A DNA stretch of 64,000 bases from Firmicutes bacterium CAG:145. GTDB taxonomy: Bacteria; Bacillota; Clostridia; Peptostreptococcales; Anaerovoracaceae. Numbering within the stretch: position 1 is the stretch's first letter; each line of letters begins with the position of its first letter. Below the pieces are notes generated by a model, which was not told the DNA's origin, did not search any database, and was given only the letters and a program-made list of their open reading frames with translations. Location: assembly GCA_000435715.1 (NCBI GenBank), contig FR882601.1, positions 26,454-90,453 of the forward strand, in the 5' to 3' direction. The position numbers and the translations under genes are program-made. Positions 37,095-46,637 of the stretch are shown here, piece by piece.

Positions 37095-39315
37095 AAGAAA
37101 AATTAAAAGAATCAGAAGAATAAAGAATATCTTAAAGATAATCATCGTCTATAGATTGAAAGGCTATCCATATTATATCGCCAAATCGTGGGGAAGAAAG
37201 GTTCATAGGGATCTGATATCTGATAACGGAAGAACTAAAAAAGAAAAGAGATGGGCTCATAGAAGAGGATTTCTTTCATATAGCATTAAAAAATATGGCC
37301 TGACAGAAGATAATTACAAAGAGTTTTTTTCTGATTTTCAATATACCTTGTTAGCACCTATAAACAATGCATATAAGAAGTGGCTCTCAGACAGGCTTAC
37401 TCCTTGTTATATTTTGAAGGGGTATGAGGAATATCTGCCCAATCTATATTGCAATATCATACGAAGAAACGGCGGACAGATTTATATACCGCTTAATAAG
37501 GACAGGCCTTTGGACGGTATAGACGACCTTTTGAATCTTGTAAAAGAGAAGGGTGAAGTCTTACTCCTACCTTCAGAAAACAATTACATAAAGGCATCGT
37601 ATGATATTAAATACGACGATGGGAAACTTAAAGTAAATAATGAGGATATAGCAGAGGAACAGCTGAAGAAACTGATAACCGGTTTAAGGAGATATTATGT
37701 GCTGAGGGAGAGGGTTGAAAACTGCCGTGACATAAAAGAATTATTTGCCGGTTCAGAGATGGAATTCGTATTTATCCTTTCTAACGATGAATCGGCGAAA
37801 ACACGAATACTGTGTTCTTATGCCCGTTCCGAAAGACCGTATAGCTTTGGACTTGATATAAGCGCGAGAGTAAAAGAACAACCGATGCAGGTGATAATAG
37901 ACAAGGAAAACGGAACTTTCAAATACGAAAAATCAGAGGAACAAATAGAAGGACAAGTTCCACTATGGAAAGAAATGTGCTCGCTATCTGAACAAATCGG
38001 GAACCATATCTCGGAAATAGAGTACATGTCAATAGTTTTTAAGGTTTCACAGGAAGGCCTTAAGATAGTTGGATACCATGATATGCCTACGATGCCCAAG
38101 GGGATTTCGCCTGAAAACGAACTCAATTTATATCTTAAGAAGAGAGCTGAAGACAAGGCGCAACGGATTTGCTTCGGCGGCATAAAAACTAAAGGAAAAA
38201 TTAAGAGAAGGGCAATCAGATTTCTGAAAAGGCATTATTTCAGGAAAGGGTTCAGAGAATACATGCTTGCGTCATGGTTGAACTTGGTAAAAGACGATTT
38301 TCTCAATACAAAGAGCACTACACTGAAAGAAAAATTATGGGCATGGAAAAGAGGGTTTACATCCTACAGAATACAGCAGTATAGTCTGACAGAAAAAAAT
38401 TGCAGGCAGATTCTCTCTGATTATGATTATGCCTGGCTTAACAGGATAAACAACGGGTACCAAAAGTGGATAAATGATAAGACCACGATGAGATATGTGC
38501 TTGATGAAGCAAAAGAGTACATGGCCGGCTATTATTTTTTCATAAGTAAAAAGAACGGAAAGCTGTTCATTAAAAAATTGCAGGACTGTCCGGAGCATAT
38601 CGGCAGGGCAGACTCCGACGGAATTCTGCAGCTCCTCAGAGAAAAAGAGAAACTTGTAATGAAACCCAACGCCGGAACTCACGGAGACGGCTTTTATAAG
38701 CTGGAATACACAGATGAAGCCTTTTTCGTAAATGAGAAAGAATCTTCGGCAGACAGGATAAAAGAACTCATATCGTCTCAGAAAAGCTCTTATGTGATAA
38801 CGGAATACATAGAAATGCACCGAGACCTTAAGAAAATATACCCCGGTTCCGTAAACACCATAAGAATGATGGTCATAAACAAAACCTGCTTTGAGCCCAA
38901 GATAGTTCAGACATATATGAGAATCGGAAGTTCGAAGACCGGCGTCACGGATAACATAGCCTATGGCGGCTTGGCGGCATATGTGGATAAGGACAGCGGA
39001 TATTATGACAGAGCTGCCTTGCTTTCAGATCACAGGTATATCAGCATGGATCATCATCCCGATACGGGAACTTTGCTCGAAGGCTATCTGCCAAATTGGG
39101 AAACGGTGAAAAAAGGTGTATATGACATTTCTATGATGATTCCTCAGCTTGAATACCTCGGCTTCGATATAGCTATAACTGAAGACGGTTTTAAGATACT
39201 TGAAATAAATATACATCAGGATATACATAAAGCCCACGAATTCACTGAAGAAATAAACCGATTTTTTTCCGAAAAGATACAGTATAAAAAAGAGTTGTTT
39301 AATCTGACAAAATAA
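37084..39315 (+). CDS. Double ATP-grasp protein with a degenerate N-terminal half
   Basis: This 743-residue protein consists of two related halves. Both begin alike: KEKRWAHRRGFLSYSIKKYGL near residue 58 and KEKLWAWKRGFTSYRIQQYSL near residue 416. The second half has an intact site: VMKPNAGTHGDGFYKL (about 524), NTIRMMVI, DNIAYGG and the end motif KILEINIHQD. In the first half the glycine loop is LLPSENNYIKAS and the end motif is KIVGYHDMPT, so it is probably inactive and may bind or regulate. The substrates are unknown. Confidence 0.8.
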   Translation: MNIKRKIKRIRRIKNILKIIIVYRLKGYPYYIAKSWGRKVHRDLISDNGRTKKEKRWAHRRGFLSYSIKKYGLTEDNYKEFFSDFQYTLLAPINNAYKKWLSDRLTPCYILKGYEEYLPNLYCNIIRRNGGQIYIPLNKDRPLDGIDDLLNLVKEKGEVLLLPSENNYIKASYDIKYDDGKLKVNNEDIAEEQLKKLITGLRRYYVLRERVENCRDIKELFAGSEMEFVFILSNDESAKTRILCSYARSERPYSFGLDISARVKEQPMQVIIDKENGTFKYEKSEEQIEGQVPLWKEMCSLSEQIGNHISEIEYMSIVFKVSQEGLKIVGYHDMPTMPKGISPENELNLYLKKRAEDKAQRICFGGIKTKGKIKRRAIRFLKRHYFRKGFREYMLASWLNLVKDDFLNTKSTTLKEKLWAWKRGFTSYRIQQYSLTEKNCRQILSDYDYAWLNRINNGYQKWINDKTTMRYVLDEAKEYMAGYYFFISKKNGKLFIKKLQDCPEHIGRADSDGILQLLREKEKLVMKPNAGTHGDGFYKLEYTDEAFFVNEKESSADRIKELISSQKSSYVITEYIEMHRDLKKIYPGSVNTIRMMVINKTCFEPKIVQTYMRIGSSKTGVTDNIAYGGLAAYVDKDSGYYDRAALLSDHRYISMDHHPDTGTLLEGYLPNWETVKKGVYDISMMIPQLEYLGFDIAITEDGFKILEINIHQDIHKAHEFTEEINRFFSEKIQYKKELFNLTK

Positions 39316-39334
39316 AAAGAAAGTGGTGAAAAGT

Positions 39335-40411
39335 ATGAAAATTTCTATTTTAGGAGCAGGAAATTCAGGATGCACTATTGCAGCGGATTTGACGCTGAAA
39401 GGCCATGAAGTCACTTTGATAAAGACTTCAAAAGCGATGCACAACGACAACTATAAGTTCATGACACAGAATAATAATGAGCTTACCGTATGGGAAGACG
39501 GAAACACCGTAAAAGTGAATATCGCCGAAGTTACTGACGATTTGTCAAAAATCGCCGGAGCCGAAATAGTAATGATATTTACTCAGACCAATTATCATGA
39601 GCAGTTGATAAAGAGAGCGGCAAAGTATTTTGAAGACGGGCAGACGATAATAATAAACCCGGGTTATTTATCTACGGCATTTATATTAAAGCATTGCGGC
39701 GACAAGGATCTCACCGTTGTCGAGGCGACCAGCTCCTTCATAGATTGCAGAATAACGGAACCGGGATATATAAAGGTCGGCTTCAGAAATGTGAGAAATC
39801 CTATCGGAGTATATCCGCATAAGAATCAAGAGATTACGAGAGAAAAGCTCGAGAGCCTGGGCTATAACTTTCACTACTTTTCTATACCTGAAATCGCTCT
39901 GCACAACCCTAACCTTATAGTACATACGGTGGGAGCCGTTATGAGCATACCCAGGATAGAGAAGACCAACGGGGATTACTGCATGTATTGGGAAGTCTGG
40001 ACGCCAAGCGTCTGGAACATATTGGAGAAGCTGGATTCAGAAAAAATGGACATATTAGAGAAGCTGGGATACGAGAGGCTGGCTTATGTGGACGCATGCA
40101 AATTTAGAAATACCCTTGAAGACGACCGGGACGGAAAAGAAATATTCATGTGGTACGCCAACATGCCGACGAGAGCCAAAGGACCGGTAAAAGTAGATTC
40201 CAGATATATTTCAGAGGATATACCTCAGGGGCTTGTGATGCTTGAGACTCTTGGTGAAAAGCTGAATGTAGATACACCGGTATGTACATCTCTTATCGAG
40301 ATGGCCTCAGCGGCTTTGGGACGTGATCTCAGAGCAGAAGGAAGAACTATAGACATACTCGGAGAAGATAATATATCTACGATTTTATCAGATATAAGAG
40401 AAAATGAGTAA
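39335..40411 (+). CDS. Octopine/nopaline-type dehydrogenase
   Basis: This 358-residue enzyme has an N-terminal Rossmann fold (ISILGAGNSGCTIAADLTLKGH), and its helical C-terminal half carries HNPNLIVHTVGAVMS, typical of the opine-dehydrogenase domain. The family reduces the imine between an alpha-keto acid and an amino acid. It lies between two ATP-grasp genes. N-(1-carboxyethyl)-amino acids are known parts of some bacterial surface polysaccharides, which suggests it makes a side group. ATG 39335 has a GGTG site 7 bases upstream. Confidence 0.8.
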   Translation: MKISILGAGNSGCTIAADLTLKGHEVTLIKTSKAMHNDNYKFMTQNNNELTVWEDGNTVKVNIAEVTDDLSKIAGAEIVMIFTQTNYHEQLIKRAAKYFEDGQTIIINPGYLSTAFILKHCGDKDLTVVEATSSFIDCRITEPGYIKVGFRNVRNPIGVYPHKNQEITREKLESLGYNFHYFSIPEIALHNPNLIVHTVGAVMSIPRIEKTNGDYCMYWEVWTPSVWNILEKLDSEKMDILEKLGYERLAYVDACKFRNTLEDDRDGKEIFMWYANMPTRAKGPVKVDSRYISEDIPQGLVMLETLGEKLNVDTPVCTSLIEMASAALGRDLRAEGRTIDILGEDNISTILSDIRENE

Positions 40412-42383
40412 ATTCCTGAGATGCTTAAAAAGATATGGACTTATTTACAGAGGGTTTTCGGATATGGCCGCGCGCCTGCTGATTGAAGACAAGTCAACGG
40501 GCCAGCGGTATAAAAGAAATCTGAAACTATACAGAGACTATCTTTTTATATATCCCGTCATGGGAAAATATAATAAGCTTGCCGATAACTTGCTCACCCT
40601 TAAATATATTTTTAGCGACGACGACCGTCTTCCGGATGTATATTTTCAGGTGCTCAGGAGAAACGGGGTAAGGGAGACAGTGGCTCTGAGAGACGCCGCC
40701 AAATACGGAGACGATATAGGCGTGGCTGACCTACTGCGGCTCAAAGGCTCCCTTCTTCTCATGCCTTCGGACCTTTCCTGCGGTAAAAGAGACGTTTTAA
40801 AGTATTCTGAAAAAGAGTTTTTCGTGAATGATACCCGCGTTTCTGAAGAAGAACTTTATGATTTTGCCTGCGGGGCCGAGGATTTTTCTATAGTGACGGA
40901 AAACTTTGCAGGAATCGGAGAAGAAAGCGGCGAGGAAGCCCGTGAGTTTACATATATAGTAAAAAACCTTGACGGATATTCTCCTGAAATAATCGGCTGT
41001 TATTTAAAAAAATCTTTCGGCGGCGCGGTTTCAGAGCCGAGGGAGGACATCTGCGGCTACGTTAAAGATGTTGCGCTGCGCTTAAAAGAGCTGGAACTTT
41101 TCGGCATTAAAATAATAGCGCAGGGAAACGACTTTAAAGCGGCGGGCATAAGTTCGCTTCCTATCGTTCCCGGCAGTCTTTTTGAAGTTGCTGAATTTTC
41201 CGACTTCATCACGGAGAAGACTCGGCAGAAAAGACGGAGTCTTCACCTTAAGAGGCAGCTTTTTCTTTTAGCAAAGGCCGTGTATTCTGATATAGCGGAA
41301 AAACGGGGCTATATGGGATTTATGATGAAGAATTGGCAGAGAGATTTATTTGAAGATTGGAAATTCAGAGGAACTACCATAAGAGAGAAGCTGTGGAGCC
41401 ATAAGCGAGGTTTTTTCTCCTACAGGATAAGACAGTACGGGCTGACGAACGAAAATTACAGGAATTTTTTGCCGGACAGGACTTATCGAAAGCTGAGACC
41501 CATAAACAACGGCTTTGTTTCATGGGTTTATGATAAAGTCATCACCAGATACGTACTGGAAGGAAAGAAGGAGTATCTGCCTAAGTATTACTATCATTTG
41601 ATACGCGGCGGAAAAGACCTGAAGATACTCGCTCTTCCGGATTGTAAAGACGGCAGTAAGCACGACGCTGGAGACATTATTGGGCTGCTGAAAAAAGAAA
41701 GAAAGCTGGCCTTAAAACCCAGCGAAGGCTCCCACGGAGAAGGCTTCTTTAAGTTGGAGTACAGAGACGGCAGAATTTGCGTGAATGACGAGGAAATGGA
41801 AGAAGAAACCTTCATAGATTTTCTGAGGACCAGAAAGATTCCTTATAATATAACGGAATATTTGGAGAACAACAGAGCCCTCAGCGAATTTTACAAAGAC
41901 ACCACTTTTACCATAAGAATAATGGTCATAAACGACAAGATTACCTCCCCGCAGATAGCCAACGCTTACTTGAGAATCGCCACTAAAAAAACGGGAAATA
42001 CCGACAACATAGGAAGCGGGGGAGTCTGCGCCAGAATAAATTTGGAAACGGGGGAAATATTCGAGCCCGAAAAGATAGAAAATCACATCATAACGCCGTG
42101 TCCCGTTCATCCCGACACGGGAGCCATTATTAGGGGAGTCATACCTAATTGGCGGGAGATAAAGGAGGGCGTTAAAGATGTGAGCAGATATATATGCCAG
42201 CTTGAATATATGGGCTTCGACGTTGTGGCCACCGAGGATTCTTTCAAAATATTGGAGATAAATACTCATCAGGACCTGCACAGATATCATCATTACGGCA
42301 GCGAGGTCCACCGATATTTCATGGAAAAAGTTGACGAGCGTTTGTCAAAGAGAGGAAGGGATAACCATGATTTTCAGGAATAA
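40404..42383 (+). CDS. Double ATP-grasp protein, paralogue of the 37.1-kb gene
   Basis: This 659-residue protein is built like the 743-residue neighbour. The C-terminal half begins REKLWSHKRGFFSYRIRQYGL near residue 327 and holds ALKPSEGSHGEGFFKL (about 436), DNIGSGG and the end motif KILEINTHQD, so it should be active. The N-terminal half has LLMPSDLSCGKRD where the glycine loop should be and no ILEIN motif. Two copies with different N-terminal halves suggest two amines or acids are attached in turn. Confidence 0.8.
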   Translation: MSKFLRCLKRYGLIYRGFSDMAARLLIEDKSTGQRYKRNLKLYRDYLFIYPVMGKYNKLADNLLTLKYIFSDDDRLPDVYFQVLRRNGVRETVALRDAAKYGDDIGVADLLRLKGSLLLMPSDLSCGKRDVLKYSEKEFFVNDTRVSEEELYDFACGAEDFSIVTENFAGIGEESGEEAREFTYIVKNLDGYSPEIIGCYLKKSFGGAVSEPREDICGYVKDVALRLKELELFGIKIIAQGNDFKAAGISSLPIVPGSLFEVAEFSDFITEKTRQKRRSLHLKRQLFLLAKAVYSDIAEKRGYMGFMMKNWQRDLFEDWKFRGTTIREKLWSHKRGFFSYRIRQYGLTNENYRNFLPDRTYRKLRPINNGFVSWVYDKVITRYVLEGKKEYLPKYYYHLIRGGKDLKILALPDCKDGSKHDAGDIIGLLKKERKLALKPSEGSHGEGFFKLEYRDGRICVNDEEMEEETFIDFLRTRKIPYNITEYLENNRALSEFYKDTTFTIRIMVINDKITSPQIANAYLRIATKKTGNTDNIGSGGVCARINLETGEIFEPEKIENHIITPCPVHPDTGAIIRGVIPNWREIKEGVKDVSRYICQLEYMGFDVVATEDSFKILEINTHQDLHRYHHYGSEVHRYFMEKVDERLSKRGRDNHDFQE

Positions 42384-45300
42384 GAAAGCGAACCTCGCCG
42401 AGGGTTTAGCAAAATACGAAAAGGAACCGCCCGGCTATAAGAAAAAGACGCGTACCGTTCCGGAAACCGCGCCGAGATATGTTTACGACAAAGAGGAAAA
42501 CTGCTACAGGAATACGGAAACCCGCTCCTCGAATACGGCCAGACTGATGTGCGTGGGAGACTTGATGTGCGAAGAAAAGATGTACAAGGCCTACAATTTC
42601 GACGATAAATTTCTTCCTTACGGGATTTTCTATTACGTAAAAAAAGTTTTTGCCGAAGCGGATTTTGTCATAGGAAATCTGGAAACCACCATATGCGAGG
42701 AGGCTCCTTATACCGGAGAAGAATATAAGATAAACGGCAAGTATCACTGCAACGCTCCGGCTTCATATCTGGATATATTGAAATACGCCGGATTCGACAT
42801 GTTCGCCCTCTCAAACAATCACAATTTGGACTGTGGAGCCTTGGGAATCGGCGAAACTATCGAAGAAGTAGAAAAGCGAAAGTTTCTCCATACGGGACTG
42901 TATACAGACCCCAACGAGAAGGACAGGTATGTGGTGGTAAATATCAACGGAATAAAGGTCGCCTTTCTTTCTTATTCCACATGGTTTAACAAAAACCTAA
43001 GCAGGCTTACCGAAAAGGGACAAGGCCTTTTAAATATATATGATATAGAAAAAGTGAAAGAAAATATAACCGCTGCCAAGGGGCCAGGGGAGGCAGACCT
43101 TGTCATCGTATATATGCACTGGGGCGTCGACAGAGAGTACAAGCATCAGTTCGGAGACAGCCAAAGGCGTCAGGCCGAAGAATTGGCTGCCGCAGGAGCC
43201 GATTACATAGTTGGCAGCCATACCCATTCGCTTCAGGGTTATGAGGAAATAACTGCACCCGACGGCAGAACTGTGCCTGTAATTTATTCCTTGGGAAATT
43301 TTGCTACCAGCGAGAGAAATTATCTGAGCAGGGACAACGCTATCTTGACGCTAAATTTAAAAAAGGGCGGCGACGGAAAGGTAAGCGTCAGCTCCTCATA
43401 CATACCTTGTCACGTGTTCGATAATTTTTACGGAAGGAAGTATCCTATAGTTCCGGCGATAAGTAAATATAACGAGAACTGTGAATCGGAGTATTTGATA
43501 AAGACAAGAAATCTTGCCGAAAAGATAATGGAATATAAGATTCCCGAATACGGCGCGGAGATAAGTGAAAGAATCTGCAAAGCTCTCATTTTGGAGGCGG
43601 CCGGCAAAAGAATTTCCACGGAGGAGGATAATGAAAGATACACCTGCCTCAGATTTGCTCAGGACGCGGCGGAAGGCTGCGCAGCGTTCGTCAACGTGAC
43701 TTCAAACCCGCATATTAAATTTTCGCAGGCGCGGATAGAAGAAATGGCAGATTATGCGATTTCCAAAGGTGCAAAAGTAATAGTCAGCGACAGACAAGTG
43801 AAGGAATATCCGTGCATAATAGTTGAAGATGTTTGGGAAACATGGGCTAACGCTCATGGAATATTGAGAAAGACATATGAAGGAAAAGTAATCGGTATAA
43901 CGGGAAGCATAGGAAAAACGGCCGCCACGGGAATGGTGTACAGCATTTTATCAAGCAGATATAAAACCCACGGCCTTACTTCAAATGCAAATACGGTTAG
44001 ATATTCGGGAATAGTCCTTCAGCGTTTAAAAAAGGAACATGAAGTTTACGTTCAGGAAATAATGGAGGGGCCTCCTTACGGATGCGCCCAAAACATTTCA
44101 CATTTCATCAGACCTGACATAGGGATAATAACTAAGGTCGGATCTTCTCACATGGAGGCGTTCGGAAGCAAAGAAAGAGTAGCCGAGAGCTGTTTCGGCA
44201 TAGAATACGGCATGGCTGAAAACGGGGTTCTCATTATAAACGCGGACGATCAATATCAAGCTTCATTTAAGGACGCGAAACACAAAATAGTTACCTATGG
44301 CGTAGAAAACGAGAAGGCAGATTATAAGGCTTCACAAATAAGGCAGACTATTGAAGATATAAATTTTGTTCTTAGCTATAAGGATAAATCATTGAATATA
44401 ACCTTAAAGTGCATAGGAATACATAATGTATATAACGCTTTGGCGGCCTTTGCCGCAGCCAAAGAAACGGGTATGAAGGACAGAGAAATAGCAGAGGCTT
44501 TGTCAAAATACAGAACAAGCGGAATACGCCAAAACCTTACGAATATAGGAGGACAAAGATTTTTCTTAGATTGCTACAACGCTTCGAGCGAGTCCATAAA
44601 AGGCGCTCTTGATACTTTAGATTTTTTAAAGAAAAGTACGGATATAAAAACGACAGCTGTAATAGGAGATGTGCTGGAGCTTGGTGAAAGCAGCAAGAAA
44701 GAGCATGAGCCTATAGGAAAGCACATATTAGATTCAGATGTCGATTCAGTCTTACTTTACGGCAGTGAAATGAAAATCGCTTATGAATACGCCTCAAATA
44801 ACACTACTAATAAAAATCTGTTTTATACTGACAATTATGATTTATTAAAAGAAGAAGTAGAAAAGAGCATGTCCAAAGACAGCATAATTATGCTAAAAGG
44901 AAGCAGAGGAATGGCACTTGAGCGAACCGTAGACGACATTTTCGGAACTTGGTATCACGAGGAATTTGAGAGAGACGAGCATACATACGAAGAACAGGAT
45001 ACAGAAGAATATGTTATAGGCGAGTATTTAAAGTACGTTGTAATTAAAAAAGGAAAGACGACGTCAGATAAAATAAGTATCCCCGACTTGATAAACGAAA
45101 AGCCTGTAATCGGAATAGACAAAACAGCGTTTTCCCAAAACAGCCGAATAAAAGAGGTGACGCTTCCGACGGTTTTAAAGAGCATAAGATATTGCGCTTT
45201 TTATAAATGCTCCGGTCTTACGGAGGTGACGATACCGGAAAGCGTGAGAATTATCGACAGAAGCGCTTTTTCAACATGCGCCAATCTTCGAGTTGTAAAA

Positions 45301-45504
45301 ATAGAAAACGGAACGGCGGAGCTGGGTTACAGGGCCTTCGGAAACTGCGCGAATTTGGAGAAAATTTATATACCCGAATCTGTAGTTAAAATCGGAGGAG
45401 AAGCCTTCCTTAACTGTAAAAACCTTACGATTTACTGCGTTAAGGATTCCTTCGCCGATAAGTACGCTAAAAGAGAAAATATCGAGACTTGCTATATAGA
45501 ATAG
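42367..45504 (+). CDS. CapA-Mur ligase-LRR fusion protein
   Basis: This 1045-residue protein joins three modules. Residues about 60-355 are a CapA/PGA_cap metallophosphatase-like domain (CVGDLM, GNLET, SNNHNLD, YMHWG, GSHTHS, SLGNF). Residues about 445-880 are a MurF-like ligase with P-loop GITGSIGKT near residue 510 and the family QNLTN and DCYNASSES motifs. Residues about 920-1045 are BspA-type leucine-rich repeats (TLPTVLKSI, TIPESVRII, YIPESVVKI). CapA and Mur-like CapB act together in poly-gamma-glutamate synthesis. There is no signal peptide or membrane span, so it should be cytosolic. ATG 42367 follows GGAAGGGA and overlaps the ATP-grasp stop by 17 bases. Confidence 0.85.
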   Translation: MIFRNKKANLAEGLAKYEKEPPGYKKKTRTVPETAPRYVYDKEENCYRNTETRSSNTARLMCVGDLMCEEKMYKAYNFDDKFLPYGIFYYVKKVFAEADFVIGNLETTICEEAPYTGEEYKINGKYHCNAPASYLDILKYAGFDMFALSNNHNLDCGALGIGETIEEVEKRKFLHTGLYTDPNEKDRYVVVNINGIKVAFLSYSTWFNKNLSRLTEKGQGLLNIYDIEKVKENITAAKGPGEADLVIVYMHWGVDREYKHQFGDSQRRQAEELAAAGADYIVGSHTHSLQGYEEITAPDGRTVPVIYSLGNFATSERNYLSRDNAILTLNLKKGGDGKVSVSSSYIPCHVFDNFYGRKYPIVPAISKYNENCESEYLIKTRNLAEKIMEYKIPEYGAEISERICKALILEAAGKRISTEEDNERYTCLRFAQDAAEGCAAFVNVTSNPHIKFSQARIEEMADYAISKGAKVIVSDRQVKEYPCIIVEDVWETWANAHGILRKTYEGKVIGITGSIGKTAATGMVYSILSSRYKTHGLTSNANTVRYSGIVLQRLKKEHEVYVQEIMEGPPYGCAQNISHFIRPDIGIITKVGSSHMEAFGSKERVAESCFGIEYGMAENGVLIINADDQYQASFKDAKHKIVTYGVENEKADYKASQIRQTIEDINFVLSYKDKSLNITLKCIGIHNVYNALAAFAAAKETGMKDREIAEALSKYRTSGIRQNLTNIGGQRFFLDCYNASSESIKGALDTLDFLKKSTDIKTTAVIGDVLELGESSKKEHEPIGKHILDSDVDSVLLYGSEMKIAYEYASNNTTNKNLFYTDNYDLLKEEVEKSMSKDSIIMLKGSRGMALERTVDDIFGTWYHEEFERDEHTYEEQDTEEYVIGEYLKYVVIKKGKTTSDKISIPDLINEKPVIGIDKTAFSQNSRIKEVTLPTVLKSIRYCAFYKCSGLTEVTIPESVRIIDRSAFSTCANLRVVKIENGTAELGYRAFGNCANLEKIYIPESVVKIGGEAFLNCKNLTIYCVKDSFADKYAKRENIETCYIE

Positions 45505-45535
45505 TAGGCCGCTGAAGTAAGAGGTCGGAGAAGAC

Positions 45536-46603
45536 ATGGAAAACAAAGATAAATTGACGATTTGCTTTTTATGGGGAGGACAATCTTCCGAAAATCAGGT
45601 GTCGAGAAATTCAGCCGTCTCGATTTTAAGAGAAATAGACAGAGATAAATACAATATAATCTGCGTCGGCATAACTTCACGGGGAGAATGGCTTGTAACA
45701 GACGCCAGCACGGATGAAATCGCAGACGGGAGCTGGGAAGACAGAAAAGGCAACAGGCGGGCTATTCTGTCACCCGATACATCAACGGAAGGTTTAATAT
45801 CAGAAGACGGAGAAAAGATAAAGGTCGATTTGATATGGCCTGTGCTGCACGGCAAGAAGGGTGAAGATGGAACTATACAGGGCCTTTTTGAATTGTCGGG
45901 AATTAAATATGTGGGCTGCGGTGTCGCCTCATCGGCTTGCTGTATGGACAAAGTTCTTACGAAAATATTAGTATCCAATCTAAATGTAAAACAGGCAAAA
46001 AGTTATATAGCCGGTAAAACCGACTTTGAAGAGGATCAGGACCGGATAGTATCGGATACGGCCAAATACTTTTCCGGATTTTGGCCGCTCTTTGTAAAAC
46101 CTTCATCTTCCGGTTCATCGGTAGGGATATCTAAAGTCGGAGACCTTCGGGAACTGAGGAACGCCTACGAGACGGCTTTTAAGGAGGATAGTAAGGTCAT
46201 AGTGGAAGAAGCTGTTGTCGGACAAGAAGTGGAAACAGCGGTCTTGGGCAACGAAGTCCCATTGGCTTCAAGCGTTGGTGAAATATTGTCTTCAGGAGAC
46301 TGGTATGACTATAATTCAAAATATAATAACATTCGGTCAAAAACCATTATTCCCGCCCGCATTGACGACAATACAGCTGAAAAGATAAAGAAACAGGCCT
46401 TGGAGATATATAAGCTTCTGGGTTGCCGTAATTTAGCCAGAGTAGATTTCTTTGTCAGAACGAACGGTGAAATAATTTTTAATGAAATCAACACCCTGCC
46501 TGGATTTACCGCTGTAAGCATGTATCCTAAATTGTGGCTGTACGACGGGATTACATATAGCAGACTGATTGACGAAATCATAAAATATGCCATGGAACAG
46601 TAA
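45536..46603 (+). CDS. D-alanine-D-alanine ligase family protein
   Basis: This 355-residue ATP-grasp enzyme has GGQSSENQVSRNSA at the start, DLIWPVLHGKKGEDGTIQG, FVKPSSSGSSVGISKV and the C-terminal RVDFFVRTNGEIIFNEINTLPGFT. These are Ddl/Van-type motifs, so the product is a D-Ala-D-X dipeptide or depsipeptide. The region DYNSKYNNIRSKTIIPARI differs from classical Ddl and looks nearer, from memory, to VanC/VanG-like ligases, but I cannot settle the specificity. Its place in a surface-polymer locus next to a VanY-like gene is notable. Confidence 0.85.
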   Translation: MENKDKLTICFLWGGQSSENQVSRNSAVSILREIDRDKYNIICVGITSRGEWLVTDASTDEIADGSWEDRKGNRRAILSPDTSTEGLISEDGEKIKVDLIWPVLHGKKGEDGTIQGLFELSGIKYVGCGVASSACCMDKVLTKILVSNLNVKQAKSYIAGKTDFEEDQDRIVSDTAKYFSGFWPLFVKPSSSGSSVGISKVGDLRELRNAYETAFKEDSKVIVEEAVVGQEVETAVLGNEVPLASSVGEILSSGDWYDYNSKYNNIRSKTIIPARIDDNTAEKIKKQALEIYKLLGCRNLARVDFFVRTNGEIIFNEINTLPGFTAVSMYPKLWLYDGITYSRLIDEIIKYAMEQ

Positions 46604-46637
46604 AAATATCATAAGATTTTTAACGGAGAACAGATAT

